64,000 bases of DNA from Stenotrophomonas acidaminiphila (GCF_001431595.1 NZ_LDJO01000005.1:17125-81124); one strand, 5' to 3'; numbered from the stretch's first letter, positions 28,267 through 36,639 are shown. Translations and numbers: made by a program. Notes: a model not told the origin generated them from the sequence alone.

Positions 28267-28626
28267 CTAATCGTCCTCGACATGAGGATCAATGCGAAAA
28301 CCGTCGTAGGTGTACAGGCCGAACCCGGCCTGTCCATTTCGCCATTCTGGCTCGGGCAACTCCTCGCCCAGGTCAGCGTTACGGGCCATCCAGGCAACAA
28401 CCATGACGCATACCAGCAGCAGAGCCAGCCAGAAGGTGCTGTACAGCAACGCCCCGAGCGCGACCAGCTTGACCACCCACACGAGCGCGACAGCGCCTGC
28501 TCGCGGCACACCCTTGGATACCAACCAGTTCGACGCCCGCCGTTCGCCGCGCGCATAGGCACGCCATCCACGGCCAAAGGCGCGGCCGAGGCGTTCTGCG
28601 GTGCTGGTGCGGGTCGTCGTGTTCAT
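28267..28626 (-). CDS. DUF3742 family protein
   Basis: 119 aa. Start ATG 28626 has CAGGAG 7 bases upstream. The protein begins NTTTRTSTAERLGRAFGRGW, then has two hydrophobic helices (about 55-85), and ends with a conserved-looking FGLYTYDGFRID. Size, convergent orientation with traG and sequence flavour match DUF3742, a family that follows traG in these ICEs. Function unknown; probably membrane-bound. Confidence 0.75.
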   Translation of the reverse strand: MNTTTRTSTAERLGRAFGRGWRAYARGERRASNWLVSKGVPRAGAVALVWVVKLVALGALLYSTFWLALLLVCVMVVAWMARNADLGEELPEPEWRNGQAGFGLYTYDGFRIDPHVEDD

Positions 28627-28710
28627 GGTCGTCTCCTGCTGTTGAGGAATGCCTATTCCAGTTTGCTCCAATTCATTCGGTTTGAGGCTTCAATGCGCTT
28701 TCTTGCTGCT

Positions 28711-29343
28711 TCAGGACGCTTCGTCCTCCGGCTCCACCGGGCCGGGATCGGGTTCCACGCCGATGCGGTAGGTGGCAACGAACTGCGGCCAGTCCACATG
28801 GTCAACCAGGTCGATGTCCTCGACAACGCTGACCTTGGCTCCCGCACGCTCGAACAAGGCGATGCTCTTGGCGGGGTAGTTGTTGCGCGACGGGTAGAGC
28901 ACCCCGTCAAACAGGGGCTGGCCGTCGTTTCCGCGCATCGCATGCACCTGGGCGGACACCTGCTGCGTGTGCGTGTAGTCGCGGCTGGCCAACTGCTCCA
29001 GGTTCAGGCCGAAGTAGCCCGCCATGACGCCCGGCGCCGTGAGATCGGCCAGAAGCACGTCGTCCAGCACGCCTACTGCGCGCACCATCCGGGCCTGGAT
29101 TTCCTTCATGGCAATGGAGCGCTTCGTGTCTTAAAGCCACTGGTGCTTGTGAAACACCGACTCCATCAGCGCCGTGGGCAGGTCGCGCCCCAGGTAGAGC
29201 ACGCCATAGGCCCCTGCCGGGTCATCGTAGCGATTCGTGCTGCTGCGGCCATAGTACAGCGGGCTGCCCCGATAGACGACGCGGCTCACATGCTGGAGCA
29301 GTTCACCGGCATCGATCAGGAACGAAGGCAGCTCGTGGCTCAT
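28711..29343 (-). pseudogene. RES-domain toxin gene (NAD-degrading type) broken by an in-frame TAA
   Basis: Reads RVVYRGSPLYYGRSSTNRYD then GAYGVLYLG..PTALMES in the first 70 codons, the conserved N-terminal core of RES toxins, which degrade NAD+. A TAA at 29133-29131 stops translation after HKHQWL. The same frame then continues without shift for 133 more codons (KEIQARMV... to 28711), so a single C-to-T change (CAA to TAA) would explain it. Full length would be about 210 aa, normal for the family. The antitoxin gene 12 bp upstream is intact. Either the toxin is dead or the stop is read through or is a sequencing error. Confidence 0.8.
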
Positions 29344-29355
29344 GGCGATCTCGCT

Positions 29356-29982
29356 TCAATGCACCTGCACGCCCAGCACGTTGAACACGGCCTCGGCCAC
29401 GTCATCGATCGTGCCATGCGTCACCGCATCCACCGGCGAGCGACCGCCCAAGCCTTCGAGCGGTTCAGACAGCGCGCGGTAGATCGTCCAGTGGTCGATG
29501 CCCTCGACCTCCTGGAGCACGGTTTGGGTCAACTGCTGCTTCACCGGGTCGAGCTGCCAGTCGGGCAGCTTCTGGCCGCGCGGCCCCACGTTCAGCGCCA
29601 GCAGCCGACGGGCGAGGATGTCCTTGTAGATTTGCTGGCGCGACTTGTCCGCCAGCTTGGCGAACTCGGCAGGCGGCAGGTTGTCCGGCTGGTTGAAGGC
29701 TTCCAGCAGCACGGCGCGGCCTCTCTGGACGTCGGTTTCAGCCGGTGCCCAGCGCGTGTCGGCGCGCAGCGCGGCCGCCTTGCGCTGCAAGGCCTGCGCC
29801 ACCGTTTCACCTTCCAGGTTGGCAGGCAGCGTCACCGCCTCGACGCGCTCGTGGATGAACGCCTGCAACTCGGCCGCGAAAGCCGGGGCATCCCGGATTT
29901 CGACGGTATCGGCGAAGCGTCGCACATCGTCCACCGTGACGCGCGGCAGCCGGTCGGCAATGAATTCGATCGCAGTGGGCAT
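29356..29982 (-). CDS. RES-type antitoxin (Xre/MbcA/ParS-like C-terminus)
   Basis: 208 aa, immediately upstream of the broken RES gene, the usual antitoxin-first order. The C-terminal half (about 100-204) has NLPPAEFAKLADKSRQQIY, PRGQKLPDWQL and DHWTIYRALSEP, which fit the toxin-binding/DUF2384-like part of RES antitoxins. The N-terminal half is helical and may bind DNA. The same C-terminal module is found in the ICE integrase at 54382-56325 (see findings). It likely represses its own promoter. Confidence 0.75.
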   Translation of the reverse strand: MPTAIEFIADRLPRVTVDDVRRFADTVEIRDAPAFAAELQAFIHERVEAVTLPANLEGETVAQALQRKAAALRADTRWAPAETDVQRGRAVLLEAFNQPDNLPPAEFAKLADKSRQQIYKDILARRLLALNVGPRGQKLPDWQLDPVKQQLTQTVLQEVEGIDHWTIYRALSEPLEGLGGRSPVDAVTHGTIDDVAEAVFNVLGVQVH

Positions 29983-29991
29983 GGTCAGCTC

Positions 29992-30073
29992 CCAGGTAGG
30001 TTTGAGACAGGATTCACTCTAGTCGCCCTTGTCGCTTTTGTCAACTTTGTCGCCTGAGTGAAAGCCTACCTGG
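29992..30073. promoter_or_regulatory. Nested inverted repeats around the antitoxin promoter (operator)
   Basis: CCAGGTAGG (29992-30000) and CCTACCTGG (30065-30073) are perfect inverted copies flanking the promoter. An inner pair TTCACTC (30013-30019) and GAGTGAA (30056-30062) brackets it more closely. Between them TTGTC recurs about every 10 bp. This suggests a looped or cooperative operator for antitoxin autoregulation. Confidence 0.55.
30016..30044 (-). promoter_or_regulatory. Promoter of the RES antitoxin-toxin operon
   Basis: On the minus strand TTGACA (30044-30039), a 17-bp spacer and TAGAGT (30021-30016) make a near-consensus sigma-70 promoter 34 bp before the antitoxin ATG. It is the best promoter match I see in the window. 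Confidence 0.75.
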
Positions 30074-30297
30074 CGGGGTAGCGTCTTGGGAGCATAGGCC
30101 GCGGCCAGTGCCGGGTCGCCGTCCAATCCATTAATGCGGGTTCCCCATTGACGCTGGAGCCGCAGCCCAAGCCCCGCTATACCGAAACGGTTAAAGGCCA
30201 AAGGGTCGAAACGGCAAGGGAATGGGGTGCAAGGGGAAAGGCCCTACCCCGAAAAGGCCAAAAGGCCTCCCGCCCGGCCCGCCATCAGGACACCGAC
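30074..30297 (+). other. Leader of the relaxase gene; possible oriT region
   Basis: This 224-bp stretch has no supported gene. It is rich in short purine repeats (variants of AAGGCCAAA and AACGG) and contains an AAAGGCC/GGCC-rich hairpin zone just before the relaxase start. Relaxase genes often sit beside their nick site, so this is a place to look for oriT. I see no sequence that identifies a nick site. Confidence 0.25.
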
Positions 30298-32142
30298 ATG
30301 CTCTCCCTGTTCCAGCGAAAACGGCCCCCGGTCGCTGCCGCGCCGTCGCCAGCCCCCGCCACCGACCTCCCGAAAGGGTTGATGCGGCCGGAGTCGGCCG
30401 CATCGCTGCTGGCCACCCCGCGCCGGCAGAAGCTGCTGGAACACATCTGGCAGCGCACGTCGCTCTCGCGCAGGCAGTTCGCCAGCCTGTACCGCACTCC
30501 ACTGGAGCGCTACGCCGAGCTGGTCCAGGCTTTCCCGGCCTCCGAAGCGCACCACCACGCCTACCCGGGCGGCATGCTCGACCATGGCCTCGAAATCGTC
30601 GCCTACAGCCTGAAGCTGCGGCAGTCCCATCTGCTGCCCATCGGCGCCAGTCCCGAAGACCAGGCGGCGCAGGCCGAAGCATGGACTGCGGCCGTCGCCT
30701 ATGCCGCATTGCTCCATGACATCGGCAAGGTGGCGGTCGATCTGCACGTCGAACTGGCCGATGGCAGCACCTGGCACCCGTGGCACGGCCCGCTGCGCCA
30801 ACCGTACCGCTTCCGCTACCGCGACGACCGCGAGTACCGGCTCCATAGCGCCGCGACAGGCTTGCTCTACCGGCAATTGCTCGATCGCGATCTGCTGGAC
30901 TGGCTCAGCGGCTATCCGTCCCTGTGGGCGCCGCTGCTCTACGTCCTGGCCGGACAGTACGAGCACGCCGGGGTGCTGGGCGAGTTGGTCGTGCAGGCCG
31001 ACCGCGCCTCCGTCGCCCAGGAGCTGGGCGGCGACCCCGCGCGCGCCATGGCCGCGCCCAAGCACTCGCTACAACGCAAGCTGGTCAACGGGCTGCGCTA
31101 CCTGCTCAAGGAAGAGCTGAAACTGAACCAGCCCGAAGCCTCCGATGGCTGGCTCACCGAGGACGCGCTGTGGCTGGTGAGCAAGACGGTATCGGACAAG
31201 CTGCGCGCGCACCTGCTGTCCCAGGGGGTCGATGGCATCCCCGCGAACAACACCGCGGTGTTCAACGTGCTCCAGGACCACGGCATGTTGCAGCCGACGT
31301 CCGATGGCAAGGCGATCTGGCGCGCGACCGTGATCAGTGCGACCGGCTGGTCCCACTCGTTCACCCTGTTGCGACTGGCGCCTGCGCTGATTTGGGAGCC
31401 TGGCGAGCGGCCGGCGCCGTTCGCCGGGACGGTGGCGACTGACACGGCCCCCGCGGACAAGGAGGCCGATGCGCCGCCCCACCTTGCCACGGCTGACGCG
31501 AAGGCCGCCCCGGCAAGCCAAGAGGCACTGCCACGGGAAGAAGCTGCTAGCACAGCGCCGGTTGCTTCGCCCCAGCTCGTGCCCGATGTGATGGAAGACA
31601 TGCTGACGATGGTGGGGATGGGCGAGTCGCCGGCCCCGCGGCAGGATGTGGAAGCCGCCTTGGGCGAGAAACCTTCCGCATGCCTCGAAGCGCCCGCGCC
31701 AACCTTGGCGGCTGCGCTGCGTTCGTCACCTGTACCTACGCCAACGCCTTCGGCGGAGCAGCCGTCCGCCGAGCATTTCATGGCATGGCTGCAACAAGGC
31801 ATCGCCTCCCGCCGGCTCATCATCAACGACGCAAAGGCGCTCGTGCATACCGTGAGCGATACCGCGTACCTGGTCAGCCCCGGAGTGTTCCAGCGGTATG
31901 CGCAGGAGCACCCGCAGGTGAGTGCGCTGGCCAAGCAGGAAAACCAGTCAGATTGGCAATGGGTGCAGAAGCGTTTTGAGAAGCTGGGACTGCACAAGAA
32001 GCAGGCCAGCGGGCTGAACATTTGGACGTGCGAAGTTATTGGGCCACGGAAGTCTCGCCGCCTTCACGGGTATCTATTGAAAGAACCCACACTGTTGTTC
32101 ACCGAGGTGCCTCCGAACAATCCATATCTTTCGCAAGCATGA
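30298..32142 (+). CDS. traI: MobH-family relaxase (TraI, TIGR03760-type)
   Basis: 614 aa. HHHAYPGGMLDHGLEI (85-100) and LLHDIGK (138-144) are the three-histidine and HD metal motifs of MobH (TraI_2) relaxases, which nick oriT and lead the strand out. The C-terminal 140 residues form the separate winged-helix-like domain (from about 490, ...EHFMAWLQQG) usual in ICE members, joined by a long Ala/Pro linker. ATG 30298 is chosen because upstream in-frame sequence (from 30148) is repeat-like and basic. It is the initiation enzyme for ICE1 transfer. Confidence 0.9.
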   Translation: MLSLFQRKRPPVAAAPSPAPATDLPKGLMRPESAASLLATPRRQKLLEHIWQRTSLSRRQFASLYRTPLERYAELVQAFPASEAHHHAYPGGMLDHGLEIVAYSLKLRQSHLLPIGASPEDQAAQAEAWTAAVAYAALLHDIGKVAVDLHVELADGSTWHPWHGPLRQPYRFRYRDDREYRLHSAATGLLYRQLLDRDLLDWLSGYPSLWAPLLYVLAGQYEHAGVLGELVVQADRASVAQELGGDPARAMAAPKHSLQRKLVNGLRYLLKEELKLNQPEASDGWLTEDALWLVSKTVSDKLRAHLLSQGVDGIPANNTAVFNVLQDHGMLQPTSDGKAIWRATVISATGWSHSFTLLRLAPALIWEPGERPAPFAGTVATDTAPADKEADAPPHLATADAKAAPASQEALPREEAASTAPVASPQLVPDVMEDMLTMVGMGESPAPRQDVEAALGEKPSACLEAPAPTLAAALRSSPVPTPTPSAEQPSAEHFMAWLQQGIASRRLIINDAKALVHTVSDTAYLVSPGVFQRYAQEHPQVSALAKQENQSDWQWVQKRFEKLGLHKKQASGLNIWTCEVIGPRKSRRLHGYLLKEPTLLFTEVPPNNPYLSQA

Positions 32143-32336
32143 CTGAGACAGGTCAGCAGGACGAGCCACTGTGCGCGTTCGTAGAACCAGGTGTGATCGA
32201 CCAATTGCAGTCGACGACGGCGCCGGCGGTGAGGTAGTCGCGCTGCGCTGACCTTGGTGCGTCGTCCCGTCAAGGGCGGCGCGCTTTTTTTGCTGCGCTG
32301 TCGCTTGGCTCCGTCTGTGACAGGGCACGGTTGTCG

Positions 32337-32366
32337 TTAGACGCATCCCCCCAGGGGGGATATAAT
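32337..32366 (+). promoter_or_regulatory. Metal-responsive promoter with C6/G6 palindromic operator
   Basis: ATCCCCCC (32345-32352), A, GGGGGGAT (32354-32361) is a perfect palindrome whose right end runs into a consensus -10 box TATAAT (32361-32366). TTAGAC (32337-32342) is a possible -35 box at 18 bp. G/C-tract dyads are typical operators of the CsoR/RcnR family, and a regulator of that family is encoded next. The 195 bp between the relaxase stop and this site hold only a 32-codon ORF overlapping the relaxase stop (32139-32237), which I do not trust. Confidence 0.75.
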
Positions 32367-32372
32367 TCTCAC

Positions 32373-32630
32373 ATGATGGAATCACACAAACACACCAGCC
32401 ATCCCGACCTGGTGAAGCGGCTCAAGCGTGCCGAAGGCCACCTTCGGCATGTCATCGGCATGATCGAGGCGGAGGAACCTTGCCTCGATGTTGCCCGCCA
32501 GCTCTCGGCGGTAGAAAGCGCGGTGACGGCAGCAAAGCGTGCGCTGATCCACGACCACATCGATCATTGCCTTGACCATGATGCAGCTTCCGCCCTGCCT
32601 GAAATGAAGGCACTCGCCAAACTCCTTTGA
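32373..32630 (+). CDS. CsoR/RcnR-family metal-sensing repressor (NcrB-like)
   Basis: 85 aa, all-helical. DLVKRLKRAEGHLRHVIGMI is the conserved N-terminal helix of this family, and the later CLDVARQLSAVESA and HIDHCLDHD supply Cys and His ligands (C37, H60, H62, H65). Members are tetramers that leave DNA on binding Ni, Co, Cu or formaldehyde. The exporter downstream has a His-rich tail, so nickel or cobalt is the likely signal. It sits directly behind the palindromic operator and 9 bp before the exporter, a simple self-regulated resistance operon. Confidence 0.85.
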   Translation: MMESHKHTSHPDLVKRLKRAEGHLRHVIGMIEAEEPCLDVARQLSAVESAVTAAKRALIHDHIDHCLDHDAASALPEMKALAKLL

Positions 32631-32639
32631 GGCCGACTG

Positions 32640-33950
32640 ATGCTCGCTGTCCTTAAGAACCGCACCTATCGCCACCTGTTCGCCGCGCAGGTGATCGCGC
32701 TCGTCGGCACCGGCCTCATGACTGTGGCGCTGGGCCTGCTCGCCTATGACCTGGCGGGCGCGGACGCCGGAGCCGTGCTAGGTACGGCGCTGGCTATCAA
32801 GATGCTTGCTTACGTCGGCATCGCACCGATCGCTCAGGCGTTCGCTGACCGCCTGCCGCGTAGATCGCTGCTGGTCGCCCTCGACCTGGTTCGAGCCGCC
32901 GTGGCTCTCTGTCTGCCTTTCGTCACCGAGGTCTGGCAAATCTATCTGCTGATCTTCGTGTTGCAGGCAGCCTCCGCTGGATTCACACCGACCTTTCAGG
33001 CGACGATCCCAGACATCCTGCCTGACGAAGAGGAGTACACGAAGGCGCTGTCGCTCTCGCGGCTGGCATACGACCTTGAAAGCCTGGTTTCCCCGATGCT
33101 GGCGGCTGCGCTGCTGACCGTCATCAGTTTTCATAACCTGTTTGCCGGGACGGTGTTTGGCTTTCTTGTCTCGGCCGCGCTGGTGGTCAGTGTGGTGTTG
33201 CCCGCGTCCACACCTGGCCCACGTCGCGGCATCTGGGAGCGCACCACGCGGGGCACTCGCCTCTATCTTGCAACGCCGCGGCTGCGGGGACTACTGGCAG
33301 TCAACCTCGCCGTGTCAGCAGCGGGCGCTATGGTGATCGTGAATACGGTGGTCATCGTGAAGGCGCGCTTCGGCCTTGGTGAAGCGGAAGTGGCTTGGGC
33401 GCTGGCAGCGTTCGGGGGCGGTTCGATGATCGCCGCATTTGCACTGCCTGGTCTGCTCAACAAATTGGCGGATCGGCCTGTCATGGTCACGGGAGCGGCG
33501 GTGCTGGTTATCGGTACGGCCGTCGGAGCGCTGATTCCGTCTTATGTGCTGCTGTTGCCGCTTTGGCTGGTGATCGGTTTCGGCTACAGCGTGGCGCAAA
33601 CGCCTTCCGGTCGGCTTTTGCGCCGTTCCGCCCATGCCGAGGATCGGCCTGCACTATTTGCTGCGCAGTTTGCGCTGTCACATGCCTGCTGGCTGATCTG
33701 CTACCCGTTGGCGGGGCGCTTCGGCGCTACCTTCGGGCTACAGTCAACCTTCATCGTCATGTCATTGATTGGCTTTGCCGGCGTAGTGCTTGCGCTAAGA
33801 CTATGGCCTGCGGGCGATCCGTCCGATATCGCCCACGACCACCCGGATCTACCGCCGGATCATCCGCATCTGCGCGAACATTCAGGCTCCAATCGGCACC
33901 ACCATCCTCTGATCGTGGACGATCTGCATCAAGGCTGGCCACGCGCATAG
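32640..33950 (+). CDS. NreB/NrsD-like MFS nickel exporter
   Basis: 436 aa with about 12 transmembrane helices of the major facilitator type; FADRLPRRSLLVALD is the loop 2-3 signature. The C-terminus is rich in His and Asp (HDHPDLPPDHPHLREH, then NRHHHPL, about 395-425), the feature that marks NreB/NrsD/NcrC-type nickel-resistance exporters. It likely expels Ni2+ (perhaps Co2+) from the cytosol by proton exchange. The gene ends before a strong terminator. Confidence 0.8.
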   Translation: MLAVLKNRTYRHLFAAQVIALVGTGLMTVALGLLAYDLAGADAGAVLGTALAIKMLAYVGIAPIAQAFADRLPRRSLLVALDLVRAAVALCLPFVTEVWQIYLLIFVLQAASAGFTPTFQATIPDILPDEEEYTKALSLSRLAYDLESLVSPMLAAALLTVISFHNLFAGTVFGFLVSAALVVSVVLPASTPGPRRGIWERTTRGTRLYLATPRLRGLLAVNLAVSAAGAMVIVNTVVIVKARFGLGEAEVAWALAAFGGGSMIAAFALPGLLNKLADRPVMVTGAAVLVIGTAVGALIPSYVLLLPLWLVIGFGYSVAQTPSGRLLRRSAHAEDRPALFAAQFALSHACWLICYPLAGRFGATFGLQSTFIVMSLIGFAGVVLALRLWPAGDPSDIAHDHPDLPPDHPHLREHSGSNRHHHPLIVDDLHQGWPRA

Positions 33951-33987
33951 CGTTATGTCTTTCGCCGAACGTGATCTGACTTTGCCA

Positions 33988-34008
33988 GGGGGGCTTTGCC
34001 CCCCTTTT
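33988..34008 (+). terminator. Rho-independent terminator after the nickel operon
   Basis: GGGGGG (33988-33993), CTTTG loop, CCCCCC (33999-34004) and TTTT. A strong GC stem with a short T run, 37 bp after the exporter stop. Confidence 0.85.
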
Positions 34009-34282
34009 ATTTGCTCCTTGCGTGGCTGGTCGTGGTGTCGTGCTTCTTCGTGCTGGAGATCCAGCTTTCACGCTGATCGAGTTCAAGCTGATTACGCTCC
34101 CGCAATGCTGGAGGCGTTCATGGCGGGAGATCGGGGACTACGACGAGGCAGCGCTAGAACTGCTGCCTCGCAGAAGCCAATGCAATGACACCAGCCCGGT
34201 GCTGAGCACACCGCACCCGTCCCAAGGCCACCCTGACGCCAACCCAGGTGACCGATGCGGAGGCAGTTGTCATCGTATTGCC
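34009..34282. other. Gap between nickel operon and P-type ATPase
   Basis: No convincing gene in either strand. Short plus-strand open frames (for example 34022-34327) overlap the ATPase 3' end and lack a ribosome site. Phrases such as EIGDYDEAALELLP hint at a decayed coding remnant, but I cannot name it. Confidence 0.3.
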
Positions 34283-36274
34283 TCAGTGGCGGCCAGCAGC
34301 GGCAACGTCGGCAGGCCCTTCCGCTGAAACACCGCCCGCCGAGGGGAGCGACTTGCGCCGTGCCTGCGGCAACAGACGTGCCGAGTTCAGGATGAACGTC
34401 AGCTCCGAGGCTACGTGAATGAAGGCGGCCAACAGGGGGCCCAGCAATCCGAACGCGGCCAGCGCAATGCCCAACAGATCGATGCCGATCGTGCCCACAA
34501 AGTTCTGCCAGATGATGGAGCGCGTGCGGCGCGCCACCTTCATCGTGTCCACAAAGCACGCCAGGTCATTGCCCAGCAGCACGATGTCGGAACTCTCCTG
34601 TGCCACATCGGTGCCTGACCCCATCGCAACGCCAACGCTCGCCTCAGCGAGCGCAGGCGCATCGTTCACGCCGTCGCCGACCATTGCCACCGTCCACCCT
34701 TTTTTCACCATGTCGGCCAGTCGGGCTAGCTTGTCCTCGGGCAGCAATTCGGCTTCGACGTTCTTCAAGCCGAGTTCGGTGGCCACGGCGGTTGCGACCT
34801 GATGGTTGTCGCCTGTCAGCAGAACCGTCCGCACGCCCATGGCCTCCAGCGCAGAGATGGCCCGCTTCGCCTCGGGCCTGATCGTGTCGGCGATGTCGAT
34901 GGTGCCAAGAAGTTGTCCGTCCCTCGCGACCACGACCTCGGTGCACGCCCCGAGATCACGAGTCGGCGGCATGTGGATACCGTTGTCGGCCATCCAGGCG
35001 CGGTTGCCGACGAGGATCGTGGCATCGCCCAGCCGCGCCGAGATGCCCCGACCTGGCGTATAGCCGAAGTGCTCCGGCTCCCGAACTTCACGCCCTTCGG
35101 CTTTCACGCGGCTCAGGATGGCCTTGCCAAGCGGATGCTCCGAGCGGATCTCGGCGGTAGCCGCAGCATCGAGTAGCTCCTCGGCCGACACGCCCTCCAC
35201 GGGCGAAACGGACTGGATCTCAGGCCGGCCGTATGTCAGCGTGCCGGTCTTGTCGAGCACAACGGTATCGACCTTGCCCAGTGTTTCGAGATGGACGCCG
35301 CCTTTGATGATGGCCCCCAGTCGCGCTGAACGGCCGATGCCGCCCAGGATCGCCAACGGCGTTCCGGCAGCGATGCCGCACGCGCCGGCAACAATGATCA
35401 CCGAGATGGTCGCGCGCATGTCGCGCGTGATGAGCCAGGTCAGCACGGCAGCGCCCAGCGCGAAATACACCAGATAGCCGGCGAGCCGGTCCGCCATCCG
35501 CTGCACGGGCGCCCGCGAGCGCTCGGCGCGCTCCACGGCCTCGATGATGCGGCCGTAGCTCGTATCTCGGCCGATGCGTTCGGCGCGAATCTCCAGTGCC
35601 CCCGACTGGTTGATCGCGCCGGCATAGACGCGCGAGCCTTCGGTCTTCTCAACCGGCATCGATTCGCCGGTAATGCGCGATTCGTCGGTGAACGAGTGGC
35701 CGGAGACGACGACGCCATCGACGGGAAGGCGGCCGCCGGGAGAAACCAAAATCACGTCGCCCACCGACAGTTCCTCGGCCGCGACAGTCTTGATGGCGCC
35801 CGTCCTGCGCACCGACACCTCGCGCGGCAAGAACTCCAGCAGGTCCCTGATCGCCTTGCGCCCACGGCCGACCGTCAAGCCTTCCAGCACCTCCGCAATC
35901 AGCACGAACAGCGTGATCACCAGTGCAGTGAAGAACTCACCGATCGCGGCTGCGGCGACGATGGCGATAGTCATCGAAAGCTCCATCGTCATGCGACGGG
36001 CTAGCGCGTTCTCTAGTGCTTCCTTGAGGATCGGCCAGCCGCCAATCGCCAGACCGATGACGCCGATCACGCTGATCGCCGGATAGGGTTCCCACCACTT
36101 GAACCAGACCGCAGCGGCAGCGACCGCGACAAGGCAGATACGCAGTGCCTCTTTCCAGTCGAAGGGATGCTCGTGATCGTGAGCCTCGTGCTCATGATCG
36201 TGATCGTGATCCTCGTGGCTCTGCTTGGTGAGCCTATCGTGCCCATGCGGCACATTATGCGGAGATGTATTCAT
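34283..36274 (-). CDS. P1B-type metal-exporting ATPase with non-CPC membrane motif
   Basis: 663 aa. The His/Asp-rich N-terminus (residues 10-36) replaces the usual CxxC domain. TGES, DKTGTLT (D341 phosphorylated), SEHP and GDGVNDAP mark a P1B heavy-metal ATPase. The membrane-6 ion site, normally CPC or SPC, reads AGACGIAAGTP with C299 in the third position and no proline. The membrane-8 segment HVASELTFILNSARLLP resembles that of the Co/Zn-type P1B-4 group. It is probably co-transcribed with the RcnR-like gene 45 bp upstream. Export of Ni, Co or Zn is a guess; the altered site argues for unusual selectivity. Confidence 0.85.
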   Translation of the reverse strand: MNTSPHNVPHGHDRLTKQSHEDHDHDHEHEAHDHEHPFDWKEALRICLVAVAAAAVWFKWWEPYPAISVIGVIGLAIGGWPILKEALENALARRMTMELSMTIAIVAAAAIGEFFTALVITLFVLIAEVLEGLTVGRGRKAIRDLLEFLPREVSVRRTGAIKTVAAEELSVGDVILVSPGGRLPVDGVVVSGHSFTDESRITGESMPVEKTEGSRVYAGAINQSGALEIRAERIGRDTSYGRIIEAVERAERSRAPVQRMADRLAGYLVYFALGAAVLTWLITRDMRATISVIIVAGACGIAAGTPLAILGGIGRSARLGAIIKGGVHLETLGKVDTVVLDKTGTLTYGRPEIQSVSPVEGVSAEELLDAAATAEIRSEHPLGKAILSRVKAEGREVREPEHFGYTPGRGISARLGDATILVGNRAWMADNGIHMPPTRDLGACTEVVVARDGQLLGTIDIADTIRPEAKRAISALEAMGVRTVLLTGDNHQVATAVATELGLKNVEAELLPEDKLARLADMVKKGWTVAMVGDGVNDAPALAEASVGVAMGSGTDVAQESSDIVLLGNDLACFVDTMKVARRTRSIIWQNFVGTIGIDLLGIALAAFGLLGPLLAAFIHVASELTFILNSARLLPQARRKSLPSAGGVSAEGPADVAAAGRH

Positions 36275-36319
36275 CGTAGAGTCCTAAGAGGGTTTGCGCG
36301 CGACAGGCACGACTGGAAT

Positions 36320-36598
36320 TCACTTCATGTAGCTGCGAAGAATCGCGATCAACTCGGCCGCGCCTTGCTCGCGCGTGCCGTCGCCGGGGTCTTGGGGGTT
36401 AGCGATGTGCGAGTGGATGTGCCCCTCGATCACTTCGCGCATCAAGCCGGTCAACGCACCCCGAGCCGCCACGATCTGGTGCAGGACGTCGGCGCATCCC
36501 AGTTCTGCTTCCAGGGCGCGCTCGATGCCCTCAAGCTGTCCCTTTATGCGACGGGCTCGGGCGAGAAGCTTCGGCTTTTCCTTGACGGTGTGACTCAT
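36320..36598 (-). CDS. RcnR/CsoR-family metal-sensing repressor
   Basis: 92 aa. SHTVKEKPKLLARARRIKGQ then LEGIERALEAE and GCADVLHQIVAARGAL match RcnR/FrmR proteins; the Cys at 35 and the His residues near 41, 60 and 64 are likely ligands. The gene is transcribed toward the P-type ATPase and divergently from the permease, with a G-tract operator between them. It probably represses both directions until metal binds. Confidence 0.88.
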   Translation of the reverse strand: MSHTVKEKPKLLARARRIKGQLEGIERALEAELGCADVLHQIVAARGALTGLMREVIEGHIHSHIANPQDPGDGTREQGAAELIAILRSYMK

Positions 36599-36610
36599 GG
36601 TGTCGAGACT

Positions 36611-36639
36611 TTAGTTAGCATAGGGGGGTATGGTATTCT
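36611..36639 (+). promoter_or_regulatory. Divergent promoter region with G6 operator
   Basis: For the plus-strand permease, TTAGTT (36611-36616), 17 bp, TATTCT (36634-36639). The spacer holds ATAGGGGGGTAT (36620-36631), the A/T-flanked G-tract that RcnR and CsoR proteins bind. The same site lies 22 bp upstream of the minus-strand repressor start, so one operator can serve both. Confidence 0.7.

Noticed and set aside
32262..32289. Possible rho-independent terminator before the nickel operon (GGGCGGCGCGC and a T run)
   Set aside because: The T run is good but the stem pairs poorly beyond three bases, so I do not call it.
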